Shown here piece after piece: positions 1 to 8,382 of a stretch of DNA of 64,000 nt (position 1 is the first letter of the stretch; every line of letters starts with the position of its first letter). The DNA comes from DATASD01 sp035478835 (GTDB taxonomy: Bacteria > Patescibacteriota > Saccharimonadia > Saccharimonadales > UBA4665). The notes beneath the pieces were generated by a model. It was given only the letters and a program-made list of their open reading frames with translations. It was not told the DNA's origin and did no database searches. The position numbers and the translations under genes were made by a program. Where the stretch lies: assembly GCA_035478835.1 (NCBI GenBank), contig DATIJH010000003.1, positions 1 through 64,000 of the forward strand, read 5' to 3'.

Positions 1-64
1 CATCTATCATATGGCATATAGTATAGCATATTGTACTGTTTTTGTCTAATGTATGGCCTGGGGC

Positions 65-1171
65 CTATTCCCAACGGAAAACACGAAACGCAATGAAATA
101 CACAATGATTAGCCAAACCGCCATAATCCCAAGCTGCGGGCCGATTTGTGTCAAGCCCTTGCCTTCGGTCGCGATCAGACGAGCGCCATCAATAACTGGG
201 GTCAGTGGGAAAAAATTGGTAACACCCTGAAGCCAGACAGGCATTGCAAAGCGGGGGAAGAATGTGCCGCTTAAGAACATCATCGGGAAGACGATAATGT
301 TGGCGAGCGGCGCGGCCTGGCGCTCGTTCTTGGCCCAGCCGCCAATCGCCAGCCCAACGCCAAGGATCACAATAATGCTCAGCGCCAGGAACAATGCGAT
401 CTCAAAGTAGTTGCCGGCAACATGCAGATGGAACACCTTAATCGCCACGGCGAACATCACCGCCAGCGAAATCAAACCGATAATCGCCTGCGAAATCATG
501 GTCGAAACAAAGTACTGCCACACGCGCAGCGGCGTGGTGTGGAAGCGGCGCAAAATGCCCTGTTTCTTGAGCTCCGGAAAGACGTTGACCGGGCCAAAAA
601 TACCAAGACCCAGGATCGAAAAGCCGAGCAATCCGGCAAACGTGTAGTCGAACTGCGTCAGACTTTTGTCGTTCGTCTGCTTGCCAACTACCGTAAACGG
701 CGTCACATTCGGCACAAACTTGGCGTTAATGCCCTTAAATTGCTGTTGTAACACCGAAACCAGCGTCTGGCCGGCCTGCTGATTGTTTTGAGTGTAATAC
801 ACCTCGGCCTGGCCGGTCGGATATTTGCCGGTCTGGTCGCCAAAAGTTGGTGGCAGGATGATGGTCGCGTCCAGCTGGCTCTTGTTCATCTTTTCGTTGG
901 CGGCGGCCAGCGTGGTAATGGTACTGTCCACCTTAAACACCTTGTCGCTCTTGGTTTCCTGCACGAATTGCTGCGCGAACGTGCTCTTGGACTGGTTCAA
1001 AAGCGCAATCTTAAACGAGACGTCGTTATTGCCGTTGCTTGAAAAGCTGCCAAACACAAACAAGAAGATCACCGGGAACAAAATCCCAAAAAATAGCGCC
1101 AAACGGTCGCGGAAAAAGCGCCGTGTGTTCAGCCGCGAAAATACGTAGACAGTATATAGTTTTCGTTTCAT
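65..1171 (-). CDS. ABC-2 type transporter permease
   Basis: Integral membrane subunit of an ABC exporter of the drug/antibiotic type (YadH/DrrB-like). The 368-residue protein has one N-terminal membrane segment (about 22-42), a large extracytoplasmic loop (about 45-170) rich in N, Q, T and S, and five further hydrophobic segments between about 175 and 365, the usual ABC-2 layout with a long first loop. It starts 2 nt after the stop of the ATPase gene, with GAGGGG as a plausible ribosome binding site, so the two are cotranscribed and form one transporter. The substrate cannot be read from the sequence. Family call is firm, specificity is open. Confidence 0.9.
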   Translation of the reverse strand: MKRKLYTVYVFSRLNTRRFFRDRLALFFGILFPVIFLFVFGSFSSNGNNDVSFKIALLNQSKSTFAQQFVQETKSDKVFKVDSTITTLAAANEKMNKSQLDATIILPPTFGDQTGKYPTGQAEVYYTQNNQQAGQTLVSVLQQQFKGINAKFVPNVTPFTVVGKQTNDKSLTQFDYTFAGLLGFSILGLGIFGPVNVFPELKKQGILRRFHTTPLRVWQYFVSTMISQAIIGLISLAVMFAVAIKVFHLHVAGNYFEIALFLALSIIVILGVGLAIGGWAKNERQAAPLANIIVFPMMFLSGTFFPRFAMPVWLQGVTNFFPLTPVIDGARLIATEGKGLTQIGPQLGIMAVWLIIVYFIAFRVFRWE

Positions 1172-1173
1172 AA

Positions 1174-1929
1174 TTATCCCCTCAGCGCCTTGCCGGTCAT
1201 GTCAATGAAGACATCTTCCAGATTAGCTTGCTCCACTTGCTGCTCTTTTTTGAATCCGCGAGCCAGCAAATCTTTGATGAGTTTTTTGGGCGTGTCGAGT
1301 GCAATGATTTTGCCGGCGTCCATGATGGCGACGCGGTCACAGAGCACCTCGGCTTCGTCCATGTAATGTGTGGTCAGAATTACACTGATGCCTTTGTCGC
1401 GCACTTTTTCTACCAGATCCCAGAGGTTACGGCGCGCTTGCGGGTCAAGGCCGGTTGTTGGCTCATCCATGAAAAATATCTTGGGGTTGTGCACCAGCGC
1501 GGCGGCGATGCTAAAGCGCTGCTTCTGGCCGCCCGAGAGCGTCTCGACGTAGCTGCTGGCTTTTTCACCCAGGTCAACATCGTCCAAGAACTCTTTGACG
1601 TTTACTTTTTCGCCGTATGCAGCTGCAAACAGCTGGATCAGCTCTGATAATTTAGTTTTGTCCTGAAATGCCGGCGATTGTGGCTGCACGCCGATCATGC
1701 TGCGGATTTTATACGGATTTTCGGCGACATCAACACCGGCGATTGTGGCCGTGCCGCCGTCAATGGGCCTGAGCGCCTCGATCATTTCGAGTGTCGTTGT
1801 TTTGCCGGCGCCGTTCGGGCCAAGAATACCGAAAATTTCGCCCTTCTTGACTTCAAAGCTAATGCCGTCAACAACTTTTTTGTCGTTGTACGACTTTTGC
1901 AAATTGTGAACTTTTAGAATTGTTTCCAT
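1174..1929 (-). CDS. ABC transporter ATP-binding protein
   Basis: ATPase partner of the ABC-2 permease directly downstream. All nucleotide-binding motifs are present: Walker A GPNGAGKTT near residue 38, signature LSGGQKQR, Walker B IFFMDEP followed by TTGLDP, and the H-loop TTHYMDEAE. The 251 residues match the CcmA/DrrA class of drug-export ATPases. An in-frame ATG lies 36 nt further upstream, but I chose the ATG at 1929 because homologous sequence begins there and a TGCTACAGT extended -10 ends 6 nt before it, so the mRNA is probably leaderless. Substrate unknown. Confidence 0.92.
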   Translation of the reverse strand: METILKVHNLQKSYNDKKVVDGISFEVKKGEIFGILGPNGAGKTTTLEMIEALRPIDGGTATIAGVDVAENPYKIRSMIGVQPQSPAFQDKTKLSELIQLFAAAYGEKVNVKEFLDDVDLGEKASSYVETLSGGQKQRFSIAAALVHNPKIFFMDEPTTGLDPQARRNLWDLVEKVRDKGISVILTTHYMDEAEVLCDRVAIMDAGKIIALDTPKKLIKDLLARGFKKEQQVEQANLEDVFIDMTGKALRG

Positions 1930-1935
1930 GCTGTT

Positions 1936-1941
1936 ACTGTA
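1936..1941 (-). promoter_or_regulatory. -10 element of ABC exporter operon (leaderless)
   Basis: TACAGT preceded by TGC (extended -10) lies exactly 6 nt upstream of the ATG at 1929. A -35-like TTGATT sits 18 nt upstream of it. Transcription would start at or next to the A of the start codon. Confidence 0.55.
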
Positions 1942-1968
1942 GCAAACGCTTAACCTGTTAATCAAACC

Positions 1969-2004
1969 AAAAACACCCCAGGGCCATAAGCATAGGGTGT
2001 TTTA
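1969..2004 (-). terminator. Rho-independent terminator of the 65-residue protein gene
   Basis: Inverted repeat AAAACACCC (1970-1978) and GGGTGTTTT (1995-2003) with a T run on either strand. It sits 19 nt past the stop of the small minus-strand gene and would terminate it. Confidence 0.75.
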
Positions 2005-2022
2005 GGAAACGACAACCTTAAA

Positions 2023-2220
2023 TTAGGCGCGCTTGAGGGTTACGAAACCGTTGCGTTCGCTTTCGACAACTTTAAAACCGGCAGGAAGTTCAGCAGCGCT
2101 GTCTTTGCGCTCGTCTTTGCTGAAGTAGTAAATTACCTGCTCTTTGCCGCCGCGAAGGGTGACTTTTTTCGAGTTCAGGTAGTAAGTAATGCCTTTGGAG
2201 TTTTTGTGAGTATATCCCAT
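2023..2220 (-). CDS. Small conserved-looking protein of unknown function
   Basis: A 65-residue basic protein that is soluble by appearance. It begins MGYTHKNSKGITYYLN and is rich in K, Y and G, with no cysteine and no membrane segment. It reads as a short all-beta fold (alternating YYLNSKKVTL and QVIYYF). I have an impression that similar 60-70 residue proteins occur in CPR genomes, but this is memory, not a search. A purine-rich GAGGGAGA lies about 10 nt upstream of the ATG, and a strong terminator follows, so it is a single-gene unit. Function unknown. Confidence 0.75.
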   Translation of the reverse strand: MGYTHKNSKGITYYLNSKKVTLRGGKEQVIYYFSKDERKDSAAELPAGFKVVESERNGFVTLKRA

Positions 2221-2376
2221 TTTGATAATCTCCCTCTCTTATCATTAGTAATGGTACCCCTACCATACTCTTATCGTTTTTTATTTGTCAAATAGTTTTT
2301 GTACGGGCGGTTGCGCAGGTCCGTCAGTGTGTATTACACTAAAGCAATAGCATTAGCAATATTAAGAAGGTGAGCA

Positions 2377-3003
2377 ATGAACTTTACAAATCGTGACAGC
2401 AACACGCAACAGCCCCAGCGCGGCAGCGCGCAATCATCGACCCCGAGCGTTGCCGGGCCGCTCAATAATACCTTAAAACACGCTGGCAAGAAGAGTTATG
2501 ACTGGGTCCGCGGCACACTCGGCCTTATGTTGATTTCGGTGACAATTATTATCCTCGGCCTCGTGTATTTACTGCATGTTGGCAACCCGAACGAAAGCCG
2601 TTACGTCGATAACAATCACTTACAGGCGGTCTTTTTGCAAGGCAACCAGGTTTATTTTGGGCACATTAAGGCCGTTAATGATAAGTACATTAACTTGCAA
2701 GGTATTTTTTACTTGAACAGCAGCTCTGCCAATGGCTCCAGCAGCACGAACAAAAGCGATAACAGTCTGTCGCTTGTTAAGCTCGGCTGTGAGCTGCACG
2801 GCCCATACGACATGATGGTTTTGAATCAATCCCAAGTTATGTTCTGGGAAAATCTGCGCAGCGATGGCCAGGTCGCCAAAGCGGTTGCGCAGTTCAACCA
2901 GCAGAATCCGAAGGGTCAGACCTGTACGCAAAACAACCAGTCGACCGGCCAAGCATCGAGCACCAACACGCAGAATGCCACAACGCCAAACGCTAAGCAA
3001 TAA
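2377..3003 (+). CDS. Single-pass membrane protein, unknown function
   Basis: A 208-residue protein with a polar N terminus (about 1-47), one hydrophobic segment near 48-68 (LMLISVTIIILGLVYLL) and a long outer part ending in an N/Q/T/S-rich tail. The middle holds a beta-rich stretch (VFLQGNQVYFGHI, YINLQGIFYL) that looks like a small folded domain also seen in other hypothetical CPR proteins (inference). The start is backed by AGAAGGTGAG upstream, and a terminator hairpin follows the stop. It is probably exposed on the cell surface. No recognised family. Confidence 0.8.
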   Translation: MNFTNRDSNTQQPQRGSAQSSTPSVAGPLNNTLKHAGKKSYDWVRGTLGLMLISVTIIILGLVYLLHVGNPNESRYVDNNHLQAVFLQGNQVYFGHIKAVNDKYINLQGIFYLNSSSANGSSSTNKSDNSLSLVKLGCELHGPYDMMVLNQSQVMFWENLRSDGQVAKAVAQFNQQNPKGQTCTQNNQSTGQASSTNTQNATTPNAKQ

Positions 3004-3020
3004 AAGCCAATAAATACATC

Positions 3021-3048
3021 GTCCGCCAGGGAAACTTGGCGGACTTTT
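3021..3048 (+). terminator. Rho-independent terminator
   Basis: GTCCGCCA (3021-3028) pairs with TGGCGGAC (3037-3044), followed by TTTTCTT. It is 18 nt downstream of the stop of the gene ending at 3003. Confidence 0.85.
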
Positions 3049-3131
3049 CTTATGGGTTTATGGCGTACACAGGCCCCTTTTTGGCAGCTTGCAGGTATGC
3101 ACTCGAAGCTACCCTACACTGACTGCTACAA

Positions 3132-3734
3132 CTACAAATACTTCTTAGCGAGCAGCCACGCAGCGATGCGCAAGACCAGCAAGACACCGGACAGCACCGC
3201 AATGACCACGCTCCAACCGGCAAAGTCCGGCGACCAGCGCGGCGAGCTAAAGCTCAGCTTATACAGGCCGTCGGGAATGGGCTGAGTTTTGGCGCCGTGC
3301 TGGGCCACGTAATTTTCGATGCAGGGTACGCGGTTTTTGCCCGAGAAATCGCCCGGATCCTGCTGTTCGCAGTATGCTTGCGCAACTTGGTATAGGGGCG
3401 CGTTGACGCCATTCACCCGCTGCTGCTCGGCGTCAACCAAGCGCTGATAGGTATATTGCAGCTGGATTGGCGGATAGACCGAGGTATTGGCCGTGGTAAG
3501 GCTGGTGTTCATATGCGCGCTCACATAGCCACGCAGCTTTTGCAGCGCCAGCTCAAGGCCATTGCCGCTTTTGTCGGCTTTGTAGACGTCGTTACGCAGG
3601 GCAACCATGTGCACATAATTGCTGCGTAGTGCAAGCCCGCAAACCAGCGCGCTCACCACACAAAGGATAAGAAGATGCCAAATCCGCACTTTGCGGACGC
3701 GCGTCCAAATGTGATGTAGCTGCCGTTTGTCCAT
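3132..3734 (-). CDS. Two-pass membrane protein, unknown function
   Basis: A 200-residue protein with a membrane segment near the N terminus (WHLLILCVVSALVCGLAL) and one at the C terminus (VVIAVLSGVLLVLRIAAWLL), enclosing an extracytoplasmic domain of about 130 residues with two cysteines, in YCEQQDP and RVPCIE, that could form a disulfide. The open frame extends 48 nt upstream, but the ATG at 3734 (MDKRQLHH) is the likely start because the extension has no protein-like features. It is divergent from the MurC-like gene. No family recognised. Confidence 0.72.
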   Translation of the reverse strand: MDKRQLHHIWTRVRKVRIWHLLILCVVSALVCGLALRSNYVHMVALRNDVYKADKSGNGLELALQKLRGYVSAHMNTSLTTANTSVYPPIQLQYTYQRLVDAEQQRVNGVNAPLYQVAQAYCEQQDPGDFSGKNRVPCIENYVAQHGAKTQPIPDGLYKLSFSSPRWSPDFAGWSVVIAVLSGVLLVLRIAAWLLAKKYL

Positions 3735-3793
3735 GCTGTTTATTTTACGCTTGATTGTAGTATAGCATAAGCTCCGGGGCATGCGCTTCGTGG

Positions 3794-3799
3794 TAGACT
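3794..3799 (+). promoter_or_regulatory. Extended -10 of the MurC-like gene (leaderless)
   Basis: TGG-TAGACT ends 6 nt before the ATG at 3806, with no Shine-Dalgarno sequence in between. A leaderless transcript is expected. Confidence 0.5.
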
Positions 3800-3805
3800 A
3801 CTTGT

Positions 3806-5101
3806 ATGCACATCTTTTTCTCTGGTATTGGCGGAACGGCGATCGGGCCGCTGGCGCTGATTGCCAAGCAAGCCGGCTACGCGGTGAGCGGTTCGGATAA
3901 GCAGGATTCGCAGTATATTTCGTATCTTAAAAAGCACGGTATTACCGATATCACGATCGGGCAGACGCGCGAAGCAATTGCGGCGGCGCATGACCGCGAG
4001 CCGATTGACTGGTATGTGTACTCCTCGGCGATCGTTATCGAGAATCCGGACGCGCCAGAGCTCACTTTTTGCCGTGAACAAGATATTAAAATGAGCAAGC
4101 GCGACGAGCTGCTCAACCTGATCCTGCACGAAAAAAACTTGAAGCTGCTGGCCATTGCCGGTACGCATGGCAAAAGCACAACCACAGCCATGGCGGTGTG
4201 GTTGTTCGAGCAACTTGCTGTACCGGTCAGTTATTCGGTGGGCGCCAAGCTATCGTACGGCGACATGGGCCACTATGCGCGCGGTTCGGAATATTTTGTG
4301 TACGAGGCCGACGAGTTCGACCACAATTTCCTGGCTTTCGAGCCATTTTTGAGCGTCATAACCGGTGTTACGTGGGATCACCACGAGATTTTCCCTACAC
4401 GCGAGGACTACCAATCGGCGTTCCGCGAGTTCATCAGCCAAAGCAATCACACCATTCTGTGGGACGAGGATGCCGAGTATTTGGACCTGGAGGCGTCGGC
4501 GCAGGTGCTAGTGCAAAATACCGGTGACGAGCGCATTGCCGAACTGAAACTCAAAGGGCTATTTAACCGGCTGGACGCGTGGCTGGTCGTACAGGCTGTG
4601 CATCGGCTCACCGGAGCTCCGCTCGAGACACTCATGCAGCACATGGACCAGTTCCCTGGCTTGCAGCGCCGCATGGAACAGATTATTCCAAATTTATACA
4701 GCGATTATGCGCACACGCCCGAGAAAATTCGCGGCGCCATGAGCACGGCGCTCGAAATGGCCGCCGACCACAATCAACAACTTGTTGTAGTGTACGAGCC
4801 GCTGACCAATCGCCGCCAGCACTACATGCTCGACGATTACAAAGACTGCTTTTCGGGTGCAGCCAAGGTGTACTGGATTCCGAGTTACCTGGCCCGCGAA
4901 GATCCGCACCAGGCCATACTGACGCCAGCCGAACTCATTGCCCACTTAAGCGATCCGGATATTGCCGAAGCGCGGGAACGCGACGCCGCCTTAAAAACGA
5001 TCATCCAAAAACACCTTACCGCGGGCGACATGGTGGTTTGCATGGCCGGGGGCGGCGGCAACAGCTTGGACGAGTGGGTGCGCCGCGAGTTTACGGCCTA
5101 A
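3806..5101 (+). CDS. murC: UDP-N-acetylmuramate--L-alanine ligase-like (MurC/Mpl family)
   Basis: ATP-dependent Mur ligase, expected to add L-Ala (or a peptide) to UDP-MurNAc in the cytoplasm. The N-terminal Rossmann part has GIGGTAIGPLA (7-17), the ATP loop GTHGKSTTT spans 119-127, the central domain has YEADEFDHNF and GVTWDHHEIFPT, and the C-terminal domain has SDYAHTPEKI. At 431 residues it is slightly shorter than typical MurC (about 450-490). MurC usually reads GTHGKT; the Ser variant and the YAHTP motif leave Mpl-like recycling ligase as an alternative. It stands alone, away from any mur/dcw cluster, and has a leaderless-type promoter. Confidence 0.82.
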   Translation: MHIFFSGIGGTAIGPLALIAKQAGYAVSGSDKQDSQYISYLKKHGITDITIGQTREAIAAAHDREPIDWYVYSSAIVIENPDAPELTFCREQDIKMSKRDELLNLILHEKNLKLLAIAGTHGKSTTTAMAVWLFEQLAVPVSYSVGAKLSYGDMGHYARGSEYFVYEADEFDHNFLAFEPFLSVITGVTWDHHEIFPTREDYQSAFREFISQSNHTILWDEDAEYLDLEASAQVLVQNTGDERIAELKLKGLFNRLDAWLVVQAVHRLTGAPLETLMQHMDQFPGLQRRMEQIIPNLYSDYAHTPEKIRGAMSTALEMAADHNQQLVVVYEPLTNRRQHYMLDDYKDCFSGAAKVYWIPSYLAREDPHQAILTPAELIAHLSDPDIAEARERDAALKTIIQKHLTAGDMVVCMAGGGGNSLDEWVRREFTA

Positions 5102-5144
5102 ACATTACGCTAGGGCGGCGCGAGCTACAAGCTACCAACCAAGG

Positions 5145-6917
5145 CTACAAAAGTGCTGCGCCAAAGAACACCATCACCAAAAAGATGAGCGCCAGCCAGA
5201 ACCAAGGCGTGCCGACGCTGGACGCCAGCTGCTTGCGGGCGCCTTTGATAAGATCGGTGGGCGAATGCTTGCCAGCTCCGAGCTGTTGCTGTGGCGTTGG
5301 TGCCGATAACAGCGGCGGCGCAGGCTGCATGCCTGGCTGTGTACCCATGTAGCTCATACCCGTTGGCGCGGCAGCCATAGATTGCGGCGTGTTTGCATCC
5401 TGGGTTTTATCTTGCAATTGCTCGCTGCGGCGCTCACGCTGGAAGGCTTCGCCGTATTCAAAGCCGGTCGGATTTTCTACGGCCTTGCCGGTTTTGCTGT
5501 CGAGCTCAATGCTGTGCCAGCCGCTGCGAACGACTTCGTGCTCGGGCGGTGTTTCAAGCGTTTCTTGACGAATCGCGGCTTCGGCCTGTTCCGGTGCGGG
5601 CGCAGGTTGTTTTTCGGCCTGCGGCGGCTTAACACCGAGGGTTTCACCGGGCGCACCAGCTGCGGGGCGGAAACGATTGGGCATTGCCTGCTGCGCCATG
5701 CTCGCGGCCGAGGTGCTTTCGGCCCGGTCAAGACGCTGGCGGAGTTGCGCATTTTGCTCGGTGAGCTCGGTATTAGCGCGTTCCTGCTTGGCAAACTGCT
5801 TTTTGGTTTCGCGCTCTTGGTTGCGGATCATGCGGCGGTTTTTAAAGGTGCGGGCAAGCGCCCAGCCGGCTACAAGCCCGGTGACGGCATCACCGGTGGC
5901 ACGCGCTGCCGATTCGGCGTACTGTAGTTTGTTATTAATCGTGAACAGTTCGGCGGCTGAAAGGACGCGGCTGAAAGGCTGAAAGGCTTCGCGGCCGTAG
6001 GAGTGCAGGCTAGACTCCGCCAGCGGTGTGGCCGAGGCGCTTTCGGCGGTTGGCTGCGGTGATGCGGGCTGCTGCTCGGCCGGGAACAGCGGCAGATTTT
6101 GGTCGGCCATTTCGGCTTCCCAGGCTTCGAAATCGCTTTGCTGCGTATTGGGCTGAACGTTGGGCGAGCTGGGTGTTTGCCAATCCGGCGCGCTTTCGGC
6201 GGCAGCGGTCGGCGCGGCACTTGGCGCAGAGTCAGGCAACGGCGGCAGTGGAAAATCAGCGCTTTCCGCAGCGGGCGGCTGCGCGCCATGTGACTCAGCT
6301 CCGTTTAAGGGCAGATCGAGATCTTGCAGGTCGGATAAATTAAGTTCGACCATCTGCTTGAATTGCTCGTCCACGGCTTCGGGGGTGAGCTCGGCCGGCG
6401 CGGCGGCAGGCTCGTGTTCGATGGGCGGAAGCGGAAGCGGTGCGGACGCTTCGTGGCGCGGGGTTGACGGCTGCGGTGCAGCTTGGAACGGCGTGGCCGG
6501 TATTTGCGCGGCGGTTGCGTCCTCGGCGGTTGACTCGGGTTCATCGGCGAACGTTTCGAGCGCTTCGGCAACCGCTGCGATTGGGGTTACGTGCTCGCTC
6601 TCGACGGTTGGCTCAGCGGTGGCATGCGGTTGTGCATGCGGCAAGGCCACCGTCGTGTCATCGTCTTCGTCGGATTCATCGTCATCTTCTTTGCGTTCGG
6701 CTCGGGCAGCTTCGGCCTGGCGGCGTTGTTGCTCGGCAGCAAAGACACTTTCGAGCGCCGGCACTTCTGGTGCTGGTTTTGGGGCTTCGTGTGTGAACCC
6801 ATGCAGTGCACTCGCCGGCAACGCCACGTGCCGGACGTGGCTGGTGCTTGGCGCTTCAGGTGTACTGCTGGAATCGGATTCGTCGTCGGAATATGACTCT
6901 GACTTATAGCTCTCCAT
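5145..6917 (-). CDS. Acidic low-complexity tail-anchored protein
   Basis: A 590-residue protein dominated by A, E, P and S. The first 300 residues are highly acidic and proline-rich and likely disordered. A middle segment (about 310-365) contains GLVAGWALARTFKNRR and leads into a predicted coiled coil of about 50 residues (QERETKKQFAKQERAN and onward). A single hydrophobic segment, PWFWLALIFLVMVFFGAALL, ends the protein, so it should be anchored by its C terminus with the bulk in the cytoplasm. No recognised family. Composition resembles the acidic N-terminal tails of the proteins at 9396-13215, suggesting a common class of envelope-tethered proteins. A TATAAT lies about 35 nt upstream of the start. 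Confidence 0.75.
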   Translation of the reverse strand: MESYKSESYSDDESDSSSTPEAPSTSHVRHVALPASALHGFTHEAPKPAPEVPALESVFAAEQQRRQAEAARAERKEDDDESDEDDDTTVALPHAQPHATAEPTVESEHVTPIAAVAEALETFADEPESTAEDATAAQIPATPFQAAPQPSTPRHEASAPLPLPPIEHEPAAAPAELTPEAVDEQFKQMVELNLSDLQDLDLPLNGAESHGAQPPAAESADFPLPPLPDSAPSAAPTAAAESAPDWQTPSSPNVQPNTQQSDFEAWEAEMADQNLPLFPAEQQPASPQPTAESASATPLAESSLHSYGREAFQPFSRVLSAAELFTINNKLQYAESAARATGDAVTGLVAGWALARTFKNRRMIRNQERETKKQFAKQERANTELTEQNAQLRQRLDRAESTSAASMAQQAMPNRFRPAAGAPGETLGVKPPQAEKQPAPAPEQAEAAIRQETLETPPEHEVVRSGWHSIELDSKTGKAVENPTGFEYGEAFQRERRSEQLQDKTQDANTPQSMAAAPTGMSYMGTQPGMQPAPPLLSAPTPQQQLGAGKHSPTDLIKGARKQLASSVGTPWFWLALIFLVMVFFGAALL

Positions 6918-6985
6918 ACGTGATCCTGCGCGTTAAGGCTTTCTTACCGCATTATTATACGCTGTTTTAAGTGGTTTTACCAGAT

Positions 6986-7318
6986 CTAGCGGTTGTCGCC
7001 GCGGCCCTTTATGACGCCGCGGTCTTTGCGGCTTTGCAGCTTGGTCACGTTGCGCTGCATAACATCCTCGAAAGAAAGGCCGAGCGTGTGCGCCAAAACT
7101 GCAATGTACCACACGACGTCGCCCAGCTCTTTGGCCAGCTCGTCGATGTCTTCCTGCGTGGTTTTGCCGTCTTTGTAGGCGACGATTTTCTTCCACTTTT
7201 CGACGACTTCGCCAGCTTCGCCCGCAACACCCATCGCCCAAATAGTCTTGGCCATGAGCGGATTGGGATCGTTAACAGCAGTGGTGAGGGCTTGTTTTTG
7301 GTATTCGTCGAATGTCAT
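6986..7318 (-). CDS. MazG-like nucleotide pyrophosphohydrolase
   Basis: A 110-residue all-alpha NTP pyrophosphatase of the MazG/dUTPase-like superfamily, which removes pyrophosphate from (d)NTPs, often non-canonical ones. The metal-binding pattern is visible: GEAGEVVEKWKK (EExxE type) followed by ELAKELGDVVWYIAVLA (ExxxD). The length matches single-domain MazG-like proteins. AAGGAG lies 5 nt upstream of the ATG. It sits 9 nt after the tsaC gene and is probably cotranscribed with it, both being housekeeping nucleotide enzymes. Confidence 0.88.
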   Translation of the reverse strand: MTFDEYQKQALTTAVNDPNPLMAKTIWAMGVAGEAGEVVEKWKKIVAYKDGKTTQEDIDELAKELGDVVWYIAVLAHTLGLSFEDVMQRNVTKLQSRKDRGVIKGRGDNR

Positions 7319-7327
7319 AAAACTCCT

Positions 7328-7903
7328 TTACTTTATGGTGATGGCCCCTTGACGCAGGACTTCGATGCCGTTTTCGGGCGTAACTCGCACTACAGTCGAC
7401 GGCGCGGTTGGCGGCGCGGCGGCCGCATCAATATAAAAATCAACTGTGTCTCCAAAGTATTTTTGAGCCTCCGCAAGGCTGGTGGCGGGCGGCTCGCCCG
7501 GCTGGTTGGCGCTGCTGGTTAGCAAGGGGCCGGTTTGGGTGAGTAACTCACGCAGAGCCGGATTGGCTGGAACGCGGCACGCCAGTGACTCCAGACCTTG
7601 ATGCAGGTAAAAAAGCTCTGGGCCGGCCGGCAGAATGACGCTGACTGGCGCAGGCCACCAGGCTTCACCCTCACGGGCGTACTGTGCGGGGATGCCGAGC
7701 GCAATGAATTGCTCAACGCTCGCGGCAATAAGCGTGCCCGGTTTGTGCTCACGGTGTTTGGCGGCGTAGAGGTGCGCCACGGCTTGCTCGTCCTGCGCGC
7801 GGCACACCACGCCCCACACGGTGTCGGTGGGCATGACGCCAACGGCGCCCTCGGCGAGAAGCATACGTAAACTGGGATCGGTAATGGTGCGAAATATTTG
7901 CAT
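7328..7903 (-). CDS. tsaC: Threonylcarbamoyl-AMP synthase (TsaC/YrdC/Sua5 family)
   Basis: Makes threonylcarbamoyl-AMP from threonine, bicarbonate and ATP, the first step of t6A37 tRNA modification. The 191-residue length fits the YrdC-only form. Visible family features are GVMPTDTVWGVVC near the start, the basic KHREHKP stretch at the nucleotide site, LLTSSANQPGEPPA, and STVVRV near the C terminus. There is no Sua5 C-terminal domain. No Shine-Dalgarno sequence is evident upstream of the ATG, and the gene follows closely on the minus-strand gene at 7914-8363. Confidence 0.88.
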   Translation of the reverse strand: MQIFRTITDPSLRMLLAEGAVGVMPTDTVWGVVCRAQDEQAVAHLYAAKHREHKPGTLIAASVEQFIALGIPAQYAREGEAWWPAPVSVILPAGPELFYLHQGLESLACRVPANPALRELLTQTGPLLTSSANQPGEPPATSLAEAQKYFGDTVDFYIDAAAAPPTAPSTVVRVTPENGIEVLRQGAITIK

Positions 7904-7913
7904 GCGTCGGGTA

Positions 7914-8363
7914 TTAATAGGTGGAAACTGCGCTGGCGCCGGTTTTATTTTGTTGCCAATACAAGTACACGGCCACGCCGATGAGCGCGAGCGTAACCAA
8001 CACGGTCAGCGTAATGGCAGCCACAGGTTTGTCGCTTTTGTGGCGCGGAGCTTTTGGCGTCACCGGTTTTTCTGGCTGTTCCGGCATGGGCTCTGGCGAC
8101 GGCTCCAGCGTAGGCTCGGGCGCCGGAGCGGCGGGGACTGCTTGCGGCTGATCCGGGACGACGGGCGGCGCGGGCTCGGCAGGCACGGCCTCCTTCACCT
8201 CTTCTGGCTCGTTTACAGGCTTTGGCGGCTCTTCTTTTGGAGCGGGCGACACGTCCGGATGCTGCTGCGCAGGTAGCGCCGTGTGCAGCGGCGGATGCGG
8301 GCGCGAACTGGCCGGATGGACGTCCATGATCGGGCGCGTTGATTGTGGCGTTTGTGGCTGCAT
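7914..8363 (-). CDS. Proline-rich single-pass membrane protein
   Basis: A 149-residue protein with about 110 residues of P, E, A, Q low complexity, then one hydrophobic segment (AAITLTVLVTLALIGVAVYLYW) and a short polar end. It has the same architecture, a disordered acidic tail plus C-terminal anchor, as the 590-residue protein at 5145. GAGGGA lies just upstream of the ATG. No domain recognised. It lies between mutY and tsaC on the same strand with gaps of 10-19 nt, so it is probably in one transcription unit with them. Confidence 0.7.
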   Translation of the reverse strand: MQPQTPQSTRPIMDVHPASSRPHPPLHTALPAQQHPDVSPAPKEEPPKPVNEPEEVKEAVPAEPAPPVVPDQPQAVPAAPAPEPTLEPSPEPMPEQPEKPVTPKAPRHKSDKPVAAITLTVLVTLALIGVAVYLYWQQNKTGASAVSTY

Positions 8364-8382
8364 AAATCCCTCGGAGTTTTCT

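Noticed and set aside
5382..6909. Several long open frames on the plus strand opposite the 590-residue gene
   Set aside because: They are compositional shadows of a GC-rich low-complexity gene (Ala/Ser/Arg runs, no ribosome sites, no domain likeness).
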